From: Bradyrhizobium sp. CCBAU 51765 | GTDB lineage: Bacteria > Pseudomonadota > Alphaproteobacteria > Rhizobiales > Xanthobacteraceae | Assembly: GCF_015291725.1 (NCBI RefSeq) | Contig: NZ_CP030038.1 | Coordinates: 5,755,001 to 5,819,000, forward strand | Reading direction: 5' to 3' | Length of the DNA: 64,000 bases | Part shown: positions 33,827-42,804 of the stretch, piece by piece | How positions within the stretch are numbered: position 1 is the stretch's first letter | Layout of the letters: each line of letters starts with the position of its first letter | Program-made: the position numbers and the translations under genes | Notes under the pieces: model-generated | Seen by the model: the letters and a program-made list of their open reading frames with translations, nothing else | The model's database searches: none | What the model was told of the DNA's origin: nothing

Positions 33827-34378
33827 TTAGCGCCAATAGTAGGTTCGCGGGGCATGGTAGTAGGCCCAGCGTGCATGGTACCAAGGCACGTAGTAATAGG
33901 GGCGCGGGCCATAGACAACCGGGCGGGCCGCATAAACGACCGGCGCGGGCGGATATACAACGGCTGGCGCAACGTATGCCGGGGCGACCGCAGCCGCGCC
34001 GACGGCACTCCCCACCGCGAAGCCGGCTGCGACAGCACCCGGACCATAGTAGCGCGGAGCGCCGGCCGATCCCCAGCGGGCCGCCGTGACCTCACGGGTG
34101 ACGGAATTGCCATTCGGCCCGGTGGTGGTGCGGCTGCCGGTGCAGACCCCGCCGCTGCAGGACACCGTCCCCTGGCGGCTTACGCTGTTGCCGTACGGAC
34201 CGGTGCGGGTGATTTGCCGTGAGCAGGTTCCGTTGGCACAGCTGCCCGAGGCGTTGACGGACGCCGTACCGCGCCAGCCGGACACCGAGCGGCTGCGCGT
34301 CCAAGCATTGGCGTCGGCGACGACGGCCACCGACAGCACTCCTGCAAGCGCGGACATGGTCAGGAGCTTCTTCATCAT
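33827..34378 (-). CDS. Secreted Tyr/Pro-rich hypothetical protein
   Basis: 183-residue exported protein. A Sec signal (MMKKLLTMSALAGVLSVAV...NA) covers residues 1-25. The middle part has repeated Gly/Ser/Thr units with paired cysteines (GSCANGTCSRQITRTGPYGNSV and VSCSGGVCTGSRTTTGPNGNSV), i.e. two copies of a roughly 35-residue repeat. A glycine/alanine hydrophobic stretch follows (GAVAAGFAVGSAVGAAAVAP), then a Tyr/Pro/Val tail. GGAGA precedes the first ATG of the MM pair. Function is unknown; surface or cell-envelope structural roles are possible. It sits in the scarred segment between hpnH and hpnG. Confidence 0.75.
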   Translation of the reverse strand: MMKKLLTMSALAGVLSVAVVADANAWTRSRSVSGWRGTASVNASGSCANGTCSRQITRTGPYGNSVSRQGTVSCSGGVCTGSRTTTGPNGNSVTREVTAARWGSAGAPRYYGPGAVAAGFAVGSAVGAAAVAPAYVAPAVVYPPAPVVYAARPVVYGPRPYYYVPWYHARWAYYHAPRTYYWR

Positions 34379-34577
34379 GGCATTCTCCGTGAACGAGTTG
34401 ACGGCCATGCGCTGCGGCAGGTCCGTGTCACGGAGAATGCAGGAACAATGTCAGCGCCTTTTGATCCTGATTCATCGTTGCTTGGCGTTTGGTCAACGGC
34501 ACGTAACGTTCTGTAAGAATCCGGCCCGATGAATCCACTTGTCCCAGGTCCGGCAATCGCCCTCGGCGATGCAATCC

Positions 34578-35265
34578 TCAGCCTGCAGCAAACACCGGCA
34601 GCCGGACGGAGAAGCGCGCCCCGCCTCGACCAGACTGCGAACAACTGCGAGGCCGAGACCCGCCCCGCCTGTGCACCGATTGCGAGACTGCTCCAGGCGC
34701 ACGAAGGGTTCGAGCAAGATATCGCGTTGACTGAGCGGAATGCCGGGGCCTTCGTCGTCAACCATCAAGAGAACGAAATGCGCCTCTCTTTCCATAGCGA
34801 GATGCGCGACGTAGCCGTACTTGAGTGCATTGTCAGCAAGGTTGGCGACGATCCGCCGGCACGCGAGGCGATCACCAAGGATATTGGAACCCTCCACGCC
34901 CGGACCGACGCGCAGGTCGATCGCGGCTCCCGCCGCCCGCCTGTCCAGAACTTCGGAGCGAACAATTTCGTCGAACTCCAACAGCTCCTCTTCGAGTTCG
35001 CCGGCTCCCGCGCGACTGGCAAGGAGCGAGTCGTCCAGCAGACGGATCATGTCCGCGATTCCGTTGACTGCCCGGTCGCGCTCCGTCGCTTCCGGAATGC
35101 AATCGACGCTCAGGCGCAATCGCGTCGCGAAGGATCGAACGTCGTGCGAGATGCCTCCGAGCAACGCCATCCGGGCACGCAGGAGCAGAGCCAGACGTGT
35201 CTGCAGCCGGTTGAAGGCCGCGATGACGGCCTGTATTTCGGGCGCGCTGGCCCGTGCCTGTGGCA
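34578..35265 (-). pseudogene. Truncated sensor histidine kinase
   Basis: Remnant of a HAMP-HisKA-HATPase_c kinase. Recognisable parts: a partial HAMP end (PEIQAVIAAFNRLQTRL), the phospho-acceptor box GGISHDVRSFATRLRL, the N box NLADNALKYG, and the G boxes DEGPGIP and GGAGLGLAVVRSLVEA. The sensor and membrane segments are missing: upstream coding sequence changes at about 35265 into a copy of the hpnH tail and terminator. Near the C-terminus a small deletion shifts the frame: the expected ending (ARFSVRLPVFAAG, stop at 34578) is in another frame, while the open frame continues to 34493. No response regulator gene adjoins it. It is non-functional in all likelihood. Confidence 0.82.
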
Positions 35266-35357
35266 AAGGCCGCGCAGAAGGCTTCGACCGCTGCGTAAGA
35301 GCGGACCACCAACATCGAAACACAAAGGCCCGGTCGCCATCGCGACCGGGCCTTTTT
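35264..35357 (+). repeat. Second degenerate copy of the hpnH 3' end plus perfect terminator
   Basis: GCCGCGCAGAAGGCTTCGACCGCTGCGTAA closely matches the last ten codons of hpnH. A perfect 11-base-pair hairpin (GGCCCGGTCGC CATC GCGACCGGGCC, then TTTTT at 35327-35357) follows, the same stem and loop as the hpnH terminator. The module abuts the broken end of the kinase remnant. Confidence 0.75.
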
Positions 35358-35607
35358 GCTTGTTAGGCGCAAGCGTCCTGCATTCCCTTTGCCGCATCAT
35401 TCCCGCAAAGCCATTCAACAAGCCGACGCCAGCAGGCGTGCTGTTTCAAGACGACATGTATCCGCAACAGCGTTGCATTGGTAACGACACTGAAGGAGAC
35501 AGAAATCCTTTTGTAGCGGGCGACATGCATCCACTCCACGGGATGGTCGCCGCCGTCAGCGCCTTTGGCGCATCGGCTATCCGCGACGACTACAAAGGAG
35601 ACGCAAC

Positions 35608-36063
35608 GTGTCAAAGTTGAATTACCGCGGACTGCCAGGAATTGCAGCGGGCCTTGTTCTGCTTGTTTCGCCGGCCCTGGCGGAAAATGTTCAGGCAGCC
35701 GATAGCGCGAAGGCCGTCAAGGTGACTCCGATACTCACGACTTTGAATACATCGAGCGGACAGCCAATCGTGATGCCGCAGAAGGACGTGCAGATCTCCG
35801 TTTCAACCTACGACATCCCGGCGGGCGCGAAGCTGCCTGAGCACAAGCATCCGCATCCCCGCTATGGCTACATGCAATCGGGTACGCTGCGGGTGACCAA
35901 TCTCGACGCCAACAAGACCGAGACTTACAGTGCCGGCAGCTTCATTCTCGAAGCGGTCGATCAATGGCACAAGGCAGAGAACATCGGGAGCGAACCGGTC
36001 AAGCTCCTGGTCATCGACGTGAAGCCGAAGGGCGCAGTTGCTACGGTCCTGAAGGCCGACTGA
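35608..36063 (+). CDS. Secreted cupin-domain protein
   Basis: 151-residue periplasmic protein with a Sec signal (about residues 1-32, GLPGIAAGLVLLVSPALA) and one RmlC-like cupin barrel. Metal-ligand candidates are in KLPEHKHPHPRYGYMQSG (motif 1) and the WHKAENIG segment (motif 2). Small secreted cupins of this kind are common in rhizobia; the reaction, if any, is unknown. The start is a GTG at 35608 with AAGGAG eight bases upstream. It converges with hpnG across a shared hairpin terminator at 36120. Confidence 0.85.
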   Translation: MSKLNYRGLPGIAAGLVLLVSPALAENVQAADSAKAVKVTPILTTLNTSSGQPIVMPQKDVQISVSTYDIPAGAKLPEHKHPHPRYGYMQSGTLRVTNLDANKTETYSAGSFILEAVDQWHKAENIGSEPVKLLVIDVKPKGAVATVLKAD

Positions 36064-36119
36064 GCGTCTCAAAGCGACGAGGCGGCGCCTGGCCTGCACG
36101 CACGCCTGGCTGTCAATGC

Positions 36120-36155
36120 AAAAAGCTCCGAACTCCAATGGAGATCGGAGCTTTC
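36120..36155. terminator. Terminator between cupin gene and the hpnC-hpnG operon
   Basis: Perfect AAAGCTCCGA / TCGGAGCTTT stem of ten base pairs. On the minus strand it is followed by a T run, so it should terminate the hpn operon. On the plus strand it ends in CTTTC, and it may work weakly for the cupin gene. Confidence 0.8.
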
Positions 36156-36186
36156 ACCTGTTCCGTCGTCGCTTGTTCTCTTGCGC

Positions 36187-36936
36187 TCAGGCTGCCTTGG
36201 AGACCAGGGCTTCGCTCTCGATCAGCTCCGTCCCGATCAGAAAATCGCGGCAGCCGCGCAAGCTGCGCAGGGCGCGGTTGAAGTCGATGCCAGTCGAGAC
36301 CAGCGCATGCAGCGTTGTGGGATTTCGCACGATGCCGCGCAGCACGGCGGCGAGGTCGATCTGGCCGTTCGGCTTGATGGCGGCGCGGGCGAGCGCCGGC
36401 AGCGCGCGGTGGGCGGGATCGCTGATGACGCGGACCGCGGCAAAGGGCAGCCCGGCCTCGGCGGCGTAGGCGGCCGCGATGTGGCTCTCCATGTCGACGG
36501 CGAACGCCCCCGTCTCCGAATGCAGCGCCGCCTTGCAGGAGCGGCCGGTGACCACTTCCTCGGCGCCGGCGAGGCTGCCGCGCACCACACGGCGCCGGCC
36601 CGAGGTCAGGCGCTCGATCAGGTCGTCGCCGAGCGACAGGCCGGCGGCCCAGCGGGTATCGCCCGACAGCACCTCGGTCGCCAGCACGACGTCGCCGGAC
36701 CGCAGCGTCGGGTCGAGCCCGCCGGCCACGCCGAACGAGATCACGCCGCGAATCGTCTCAGGATCCACCACTGTCAGCAGCGCCCGCAACTGGGTCGGGC
36801 TGCTGGATGAACAGATGACCGCCATTCCGGGCCCGGCCGCAATGCGGGCCTCCTGAACCAGTCCGGTCACGATCAATATCGGCCGCGGGTCAATGGTATT
36901 CCCCGCGGTGAAACAGTCCCCCGTCCCCAAAGTCAC
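36187..36936 (-). CDS. hpnG: HpnG, hopanoid-associated purine nucleoside phosphorylase-like enzyme
   Basis: 249-residue nucleoside-phosphorylase-fold enzyme that removes adenine from adenosylhopane to give ribosylhopane phosphate in side-chain synthesis. Recognisable parts: RPILIVTGLVQEARIAAGPG at the N-terminus, GVISFGVAGGLDPTLRSGDVVLAT, and the nucleoside-binding VDMESHIAAAYAAEAGLPFAAVRVISD. The GTG start at 36936 overlaps the stop of the cyclase gene (ATGTGA), so the two are translationally coupled; an earlier start would lie wholly within shc. It is the last gene of the hpnC-D-E-shc-hpnG operon. Confidence 0.93.
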   Translation of the reverse strand: MTLGTGDCFTAGNTIDPRPILIVTGLVQEARIAAGPGMAVICSSSSPTQLRALLTVVDPETIRGVISFGVAGGLDPTLRSGDVVLATEVLSGDTRWAAGLSLGDDLIERLTSGRRRVVRGSLAGAEEVVTGRSCKAALHSETGAFAVDMESHIAAAYAAEAGLPFAAVRVISDPAHRALPALARAAIKPNGQIDLAAVLRGIVRNPTTLHALVSTGIDFNRALRSLRGCRDFLIGTELIESEALVSKAA

Positions 36937-38885
36937 ATTCCGACCCCTACCACCCTGCTGTTGGTGTTCCGCAAGTTCCGATACCGCGCCAACGCCCACA
37001 GCGGAAAGAACTTCGGGTAACCATGATAACGTAGATAGAATACACGGGGGAAGCCTGTGGCGGTGTACCGCTGCTCGTCCCACAGTCCTTTTTTGTTTTG
37101 TGTTGCAATCAGGTACTCCACCCCGCGGGCGACGGCCGGGTGATCAACCTCGCCTGCCGCCATCAGGGCAAGCAAGGCCCATGCCGTTTGCGAGGCGGTC
37201 GAGGGGGCGGCCTGCCATCCCCGGTAGTCCAGCCGGTAGCTGACGGCGTCCTCGCCCCATCCGCCGTCCTCGTTCTGGATCGAGGCCAGCCAGGCGGCGG
37301 CTTTCCGGATCATGGGATCCTTGTGGTCGACGCCGGCCATGTTGAGAGCGCACAGAACCGACCAGGTCCCGTAGATGAAGTTCATGCCCCAGCGGCCGTA
37401 CCAGGACCCCTCCGGGTGCTGGGTCTTCCTGAGGTAAGCGACGCCGGCGGCCACCTGCTTGCTGGTTGTCGCGGTTTCCCCGAGTTGCGCCAGCATCGAG
37501 ATGCAGCGCGCGGTGACGTCCTCGGTCGGCGGATCGAGCAGCGCGCCATGGTCCGAGAACGGGATGTTGTTCAGGTAATATTCGAGATTGTTGACGTCGA
37601 AGGCCGCCCAGCCGCCGTCGTCGCTCTGCATGCCCTCGATCCACTCGCGGCCACGGGCGATTGCAGTGTCATAGCCGGCGACGCCGTGCTCCCGGCGCAT
37701 GCGGTCCATCGACATCACCACGACCGCGGTGTCGTCGAGGTCAGGGTAATGGGCGTTGTTGTACTGGAAGGCCCAGCCGCCCGGACGCACGTCGGGCCGC
37801 TTCACGGCCCAGTCGCCCTTCACCTCGAGCTCCTGCTTCGGAATCAGCCAGTCGAGGCCACGCTTGGCGGCCGGCACGGCTTGCGCATCGCCCGCCTCCA
37901 GCAGCGCGTGGGCGGTCAGGGTCGTATCCCAGACCGGCGAGACGCAGGGCTGGCAATAGGCCTCGTCGTCGTTGATCACGAGCAGCTTGTCGATGCCCCG
38001 CCGCGTGATCGCGCGCGGCGGGTAGTTCTCGTCCTTGCCGAGCGCGTCATACATCATGACGATGTTGGCCATGGGCGGATAGATCGCGCCCATGCCGTCC
38101 TCGCCGTTGAGCCGCTCCTCGATGAAAGCGAGCGCGGCATCGATCGCGCGCTTGCGCAGGCGCTTCGGAAACAGCGGCTCGATCACGCGCAGGATCGCAT
38201 CGAGCGAGCGAAACAGCAGGAACCAGGCCATGCTCTGGTGCGGCGCCTTCGCGGTCATGCCGATCGAGCGCGGATCCTGCAGGAACAGCTCGTCGATGCC
38301 GACGCCCAGCGGATTCTTCGCGCGCGGCTTCAGCGCGGCGATCACCATCAGCGGCACCATGGTGGTGCGCGCCCAGTACGAAATCTTGTTGAGGTGGAAC
38401 GGCGACCAGAACGGCAGCAGCACGATCTCGATCGGCAGCACCGGCACCGCGCGCCAGGTCACGACGCCGAACGTCGCCAGCAGGAAGCGCGTGAAGACGT
38501 TGCTGTTGATCGCACCGCCTCGGGCATGGATCGCCTCGCGCGCGCGCACCATATGCGGCGCATCGACGGAGTCGCCGATCATCTTGAGCGCGAAGTAAGC
38601 CTTCACGCTGGCGCTCATGTCGAACTCGCCCTCGTGCACCAGCGGCCAACCGCCATGGTCTCCCTGCACGCGACGCAGGTAGTTGCCGATCTTGGCTTCG
38701 AGCACCGCATCAACGGGCTCTGCGAGATAGTGGCGCAGCAGGATGTACTCGGCCGGAATCGTGCAGTCGGCCTCGAGCTCGAACACCCAATGGCCGTCGG
38801 GTTGCTGGAAGCCGAGGACGCCTTCCCTCGCCGACGCAATGCTCGATTCCAGGGTCTCGCGGCTGGTCGCGTTCACGGAATCCAT
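36933..38885 (-). CDS. shc: Squalene-hopene cyclase (HpnF)
   Basis: Membrane-associated class II triterpene cyclase converting squalene to hopene and hopanol. The 650-residue product has the catalytic DXDD motif (YPDLDDTAVV, first Asp near residue 382) and several QW repeats (for example VLGFQQPDGHWVFE, IEGMQSDDGGWAAFD, LRKTQHPEGSWYGRWG, LASIQNEDGGWGED, IATQNKKGLWDE). The start ATG at 38885 gives MDSVNATSRE, the N-terminus I recall for the Bradyrhizobium enzyme; an ATG at 38930 also fits. The gene lies 65 bases after hpnE and overlaps hpnG. Confidence 0.97.
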   Translation of the reverse strand: MDSVNATSRETLESSIASAREGVLGFQQPDGHWVFELEADCTIPAEYILLRHYLAEPVDAVLEAKIGNYLRRVQGDHGGWPLVHEGEFDMSASVKAYFALKMIGDSVDAPHMVRAREAIHARGGAINSNVFTRFLLATFGVVTWRAVPVLPIEIVLLPFWSPFHLNKISYWARTTMVPLMVIAALKPRAKNPLGVGIDELFLQDPRSIGMTAKAPHQSMAWFLLFRSLDAILRVIEPLFPKRLRKRAIDAALAFIEERLNGEDGMGAIYPPMANIVMMYDALGKDENYPPRAITRRGIDKLLVINDDEAYCQPCVSPVWDTTLTAHALLEAGDAQAVPAAKRGLDWLIPKQELEVKGDWAVKRPDVRPGGWAFQYNNAHYPDLDDTAVVVMSMDRMRREHGVAGYDTAIARGREWIEGMQSDDGGWAAFDVNNLEYYLNNIPFSDHGALLDPPTEDVTARCISMLAQLGETATTSKQVAAGVAYLRKTQHPEGSWYGRWGMNFIYGTWSVLCALNMAGVDHKDPMIRKAAAWLASIQNEDGGWGEDAVSYRLDYRGWQAAPSTASQTAWALLALMAAGEVDHPAVARGVEYLIATQNKKGLWDEQRYTATGFPRVFYLRYHGYPKFFPLWALARYRNLRNTNSRVVGVGM

Positions 38886-38950
38886 GTCGCTCGATTGCTC
38901 CGATAGTCGATTGAAAGTTGACCGGGACATCTGCCCGTCAGGGCCGCCTT

Positions 38951-40207
38951 TCAGGATCCTTTGGCGGCCAGAACCAGATCGGCGGCGCGATCGCCGGACC
39001 GGACCGATCCCTCAATGGTTGCTGGCAATCCCGTAGCAGTCCAGTCGCCGGCAAGGAACAGGTTTTTCAGCGCAGTGACCGGCCCCGGACGCAGGGCATT
39101 CTGGGCCGGCGTGGCCGCAAATGTGGCGCGGCGCTCGCGCACGATCTGCCAGGGGGGCAGCTCGCCGGAGACACCGCCCGCCTTGCAGACGTCGTTCCAG
39201 ATCGCCTGCGCGAGCTCCTCGCGCGGCATGTCGACCAGACGGTCGCCATTGCTGATCGTGACGGATAGCCGGTTGGGGAACGCGAACAGCCATTCCACCA
39301 CGCCGCCGATCACGCCGAGGATCGGCGCCGAGCCCGGCGGCGGTGTGATGCGGAAATGCGCGTTCACGATGGCGCGGAATTCGGTCGGCGTCTTCAGGCC
39401 CGGCAGCAGGCTCGCAGCGGCGCGCGGCGGCACCGCCATCACGACGACGTCGCCCTCGCCGATCTGGATCACATCCTCGCCGCCAAAATTCAGCGCACCA
39501 ACCTTGCCGTCGGTGGTCGCAAACGAGCGCAGCTCATGGCCGAGCTGAACCGCGTGGCCGCGCTCCTGCAAGAACTTCACGGCAGGCTCGATCAGCACCG
39601 CGCTGAGACCGTCGCGCGCGATCAATGGACGGCAGGCCTGCCCGCCCGCGAGCAGCGTCTCGCGCACGATCGCGCCCGCGAGCCCCGCCGAGCCCTCGGG
39701 CGGATCGACGTTGAGCGCCGCGAGCAGCAGCGGCTGCACCAGACGCTGGTAGAGGATGCCTTCGCAAGGAATGGACTTGCCGACCAGCGTCTGCTCCGAC
39801 GCCCAGATCAGCGGCGCCAGCTTCAGATAGTCGGTGAGGCCGGTGTCGGGAACGCGGCGGCTCTCGTCGAGCACCCAGGTCGGCAGCCGGCCAGCGCCGA
39901 GATCGATCTGCCAGCGCTGTCCCGTCCTGATGTCGACGAACGGAAACTGCGCGCTCTCGGGGCCGACGAGACCCGCCTCGGTGCCGATTGCGCGCGCATA
40001 GGCGCGCGCATGGCTGTTGCCCGACAGCAGCAGATGATTGCCGTTGTCGATGGTGAGGTTGGTGGCGCCGTCGAAATAGGAACGGCAGCGGCCGCCGGCC
40101 TGGTGCGTCGCCTCGTGCACGGCGACCTTGAAGCCGGCATTGGCGAGCCGCACAGCGGCGGAGAGGCCGGAAATTCCAGCACCGATGATGTGAGCTGTCT
40201 TTTGCAT
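38951..40207 (-). CDS. hpnE: HpnE, hydroxysqualene dehydroxylase (FAD-dependent)
   Basis: 418-residue amine-oxidase-fold flavoprotein, third enzyme of the HpnCDE route to squalene, reducing hydroxysqualene. The N-terminal Rossmann FAD motif is HIIGAGISGLSAAVRLANAGFKVAVHEA, followed by GGRCRSYFD. The C-terminal FAD segment is LKNLFLAGDWTATGLPATIEGSVRSG. Its ATG overlaps the hpnD stop by one base (TGATG). It sits between hpnD and shc, as in many hopanoid operons. Confidence 0.94.
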   Translation of the reverse strand: MQKTAHIIGAGISGLSAAVRLANAGFKVAVHEATHQAGGRCRSYFDGATNLTIDNGNHLLLSGNSHARAYARAIGTEAGLVGPESAQFPFVDIRTGQRWQIDLGAGRLPTWVLDESRRVPDTGLTDYLKLAPLIWASEQTLVGKSIPCEGILYQRLVQPLLLAALNVDPPEGSAGLAGAIVRETLLAGGQACRPLIARDGLSAVLIEPAVKFLQERGHAVQLGHELRSFATTDGKVGALNFGGEDVIQIGEGDVVVMAVPPRAAASLLPGLKTPTEFRAIVNAHFRITPPPGSAPILGVIGGVVEWLFAFPNRLSVTISNGDRLVDMPREELAQAIWNDVCKAGGVSGELPPWQIVRERRATFAATPAQNALRPGPVTALKNLFLAGDWTATGLPATIEGSVRSGDRAADLVLAAKGS

Positions 40208-41046
40208 CAGATGAAAGCGTAACGGAGCAGGATCAGGATGCGTGCGATCTTCGACACACGCACCGGCTCGCGCGGCGCGGTGAAGCCGCGCGCGATCAGC
40301 AGGTCCAGAATGGAATGATAATATTTCGACATGATCCGCGGCGCGCGCACCGCGCGGCGCTTGTTGCGGTTCATGATCTCGTCCGACTTCTCGAAATGCA
40401 CCTTCGCGCGCTGCGCCAGCGGCAGGCAGACCTTCGGCAGCGCGCGCTCGGCGATCACGCGGTCCGGATCATCGGAGGTGATGCCGGCATGCAGCAGCGC
40501 TTCGCGCGGCAGGTAGAGCCGGCCGAGGCCCGCATCCTCGTCGATGTCGCGCAGGATGTTGGTGAGCTGCAGCGCGCGGCCGAGATGGTACGCGAGCAGG
40601 ATGCCGTCTTCCTCGGGCATTCCGAACACACGCACCGACAGCCGCCCCACGGCGCTGGCGACACGGTCGCAGTAGAGATCAAGCGTTGCCATGTCGGGCG
40701 CGCGGATGTCCTGCGGCACATCCATTTCCATGCCGTCGACGATGGCGAGGAAGTCCTCGCGCTTGAGCCCGAAGGCCTTTACCGAGGCGACGTAGTCCTT
40801 CAGCCGCGGCGGCGGATGGCCCTGATAGAGCGCGTCGATGTCGTCGCGCCATTGCTGGAGTGCGGCGAGCCGCTCCTCCCGCGGGCCGTCGGAATCGGCG
40901 ATGTCGTCGACCTGGCGGCAGAAGCTGTAGATCTGGAACATCGCCTCGCGCTGGTCGTGCGGCAGGATGCGCATCGCGGCATAGAACGAGCTGCCGGATG
41001 CGGCCGAGCCGTAATTGGCGCCGGGCGTGGTCGCCTCAAGCGTCAT
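40207..41046 (-). CDS. hpnD: HpnD, presqualene diphosphate synthase
   Basis: 279-residue trans-isoprenyl diphosphate synthase-like enzyme joining two farnesyl diphosphates to presqualene diphosphate. Both Asp-rich substrate/Mg motifs are present: QVDDIADSDGPREER (D47, D48, D51) and NILRDIDEDAGLGRLYLP (about 163-180). The start overlaps hpnC by 11 bases and its stop overlaps hpnE by one, so the three are translationally coupled. The C-terminus (RILILLRYAFI) is typical of the family. Confidence 0.95.
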   Translation of the reverse strand: MTLEATTPGANYGSAASGSSFYAAMRILPHDQREAMFQIYSFCRQVDDIADSDGPREERLAALQQWRDDIDALYQGHPPPRLKDYVASVKAFGLKREDFLAIVDGMEMDVPQDIRAPDMATLDLYCDRVASAVGRLSVRVFGMPEEDGILLAYHLGRALQLTNILRDIDEDAGLGRLYLPREALLHAGITSDDPDRVIAERALPKVCLPLAQRAKVHFEKSDEIMNRNKRRAVRAPRIMSKYYHSILDLLIARGFTAPREPVRVSKIARILILLRYAFI

Positions 41047-41920
41047 GTGCAGTCCCCGGTCTGGAAATGGCCTTGCGTCCGATCGCTCGGCGACCGACTT
41101 CGCCGATCATCCCGGCGAGGCTGAAGGCCAGCAGCTCGAACTTGTTCAGATGAACGCGCTCGCGCAGGGGATCGCGCACCTTCAAGAGGCGCACGATGCG
41201 GTCTGCATAGGCCTGGATGACCGAGACATCGACGCCGAGACGGAAATCCCGGATTTCCGCAGCGAGCGACCTGCCCTCGTTGAGCAGCGCTTCATTGCGT
41301 GCGGCAAGCGCGTGAAGGCAGGCCAGCATCGCCGGCGGCGACTGCGCAAGCCCGAGCTGCTCGACCGAGGCGCCGTGTGCTGCCAGCGCATCGCGCGGCA
41401 GATAGACGCGGTTGAGCTCGCGAAAATCCTTGCCGCAATCCTGCAGGTGATTGTTGATCTGCAAGCCTGCGCAGAGCGCGTCCGATGCGGCCCAGGTCGA
41501 AGTGCTCTCGCCATGGACGTCGAGCATGAAGCGGCCGACGGGCATCGCCGAGTAACGGCAGTAGTGGATGACCTCGTCCCAATTCTCATAGCGCAGCTTG
41601 GTCACGTCCATGCGGAAGGCGATGAGCACGTCGAGCGCATGGCGTGGGGCCATGCCGCGCTCGGCCAGCGCGCGGCGCAGGGTGACGGCTTCGGCCTGGG
41701 TATCGCCCTTGCCAAGCAGTTCCGCCTCGAGCAGGTCGAGATAAGCGAGCTTCTGGTCGGGCGGCAGGGTCGCGTGGTCGGCGATGTCGTCGGCGGTGCG
41801 GACGAAATTGTAATAGGCCAGGATCAGGGCGCGATGACGCGGATGAATGATCCAGGACGCGACGGGAAAATTCTCGTCGCGGTCACCCTTGCCGGATCGC
41901 AATTCGCTCGCAGAGGTCAT
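41036..41920 (-). CDS. hpnC: HpnC, hydroxysqualene synthase
   Basis: 294-residue relative of HpnD that converts presqualene diphosphate to hydroxysqualene. Asp-rich motif 1 is FVRTADDIADHA (D44, D45, D48) and motif 2 is replaced by NNHLQDCGKDFRELNRVYLP, the pattern distinguishing HpnC. It starts at ATG 41920 (MTSASELRSGKGDRDENFPVAS); an in-frame ATG at 41977 is an alternative. It is the first gene of the hopanoid operon hpnC-hpnD-hpnE-shc-hpnG, so the 190 bases upstream of it should hold the operon promoter. Confidence 0.94.
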   Translation of the reverse strand: MTSASELRSGKGDRDENFPVASWIIHPRHRALILAYYNFVRTADDIADHATLPPDQKLAYLDLLEAELLGKGDTQAEAVTLRRALAERGMAPRHALDVLIAFRMDVTKLRYENWDEVIHYCRYSAMPVGRFMLDVHGESTSTWAASDALCAGLQINNHLQDCGKDFRELNRVYLPRDALAAHGASVEQLGLAQSPPAMLACLHALAARNEALLNEGRSLAAEIRDFRLGVDVSVIQAYADRIVRLLKVRDPLRERVHLNKFELLAFSLAGMIGEVGRRAIGRKAISRPGTAHDA

Positions 41921-42111
41921 CGAGGGCTGGTTTACAATCGTTTGGACAGGAAGGCTTTTTCGCTCGCGCGGGCTCATGCCGACGATGCCGCCGCGGCCCC
42001 CATATAGGGGAATACGGCCGCAAAACCAATCCTGTCTGTCGATGGCCGCCCTTTGCGGATCGGACCCCAAAGGCGGCTCCGGGATCCGCCTTCGGGAGCC
42101 AATGGCCAAGC

Positions 42112-42345
42112 TTACTGGTTGTGGTTCTTCAGCACCTGGTCGCAGGCCTGCGAGATCTTGGCCCGGTTCTCCTTGAGACAGGCGAGGATCGTGAAATCGC
42201 CCTGATCGATGACCGGACGGCAGAATTTCTGCACATCGCGGGTGCAGGCCTTCTGCTCGGCATCCGTGCCGCGCCCCTGCTGGGCGAGCGCTGCAGTCGA
42301 AAGGGAGGCCGACAGCAGGGTGAGAGCGACGAGAAGCTTACGCAT
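42112..42345 (-). CDS. Small secreted cysteine-rich repeat protein
   Basis: 77-residue exported protein with a Sec signal (MRKLLVALTLLSASLSTAALA, cleavage near 21). The mature part has four cysteines (C34, C42, C56, C68) in the pattern C-x7-C-x13-C-x11-C with the segments DVQKFCRPV and ACLKENRAKIS. This is the layout of the Cys-rich GLG1-type repeat found singly in many bacterial periplasmic proteins. Two disulfides are expected. Function is unknown. It is upstream of and co-directional with hpnC, about 190 bases away, and may have its own promoter. Confidence 0.8.
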   Translation of the reverse strand: MRKLLVALTLLSASLSTAALAQQGRGTDAEQKACTRDVQKFCRPVIDQGDFTILACLKENRAKISQACDQVLKNHNQ

Positions 42346-42804
42346 TGTATTCCTTCATTCTGACGGCAGAATCATACCGGACCCGGCTGCACAGGGCGAA
42401 CGACCGGAGCGGATTGTCCTGATGGCAAGTCGCCGCAGGAGTGGCGGCCCAGAGAAGGCACAAGCACCGGCAAATGCGGCCAAATTGGCACCGCACGCGC
42501 CGAATCGGGTCTTCCCCGCGCCTTCATTCGCAGATGTAAGAGGTTGATACTACGTCATAATTCAGAACATCTGTGTTTTACTGCATACCTGTTGCAGCGC
42601 TGCATCTGTCCGCCCTTGCCTTTCCCGCCGGAAACATGCCGAAACGTGGCAAATCGGGGGATCAAGCCCGGCGCGAGGCGTCGTGACCCGCCATCCCGGG
42701 CGGACAGGCTTTGAACCTGATACTGGCTCGGAGCACTAAACTTTCGATGCGGCGAGACGTTCTCAACGGGTAAGCGAACCTCGTTCCAAAATGGGATATT
42801 TGCG
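42346..42804. other. Divergent intergenic region, no gene seen
   Basis: 459 bases between two divergent secreted-protein genes. Composition falls to more AT-rich values at 42540-42600 (GATACTACGTCATAATTC), where promoters are plausible. No repeat family member or RNA gene was recognised. Confidence 0.5.

Noticed and set aside
42745..42795. Reverse-strand GGAAC...CGTT pair resembling an EcfG site
   Set aside because: Spacing is 14 bases, too short, and it points at a gene about 400 bases away.
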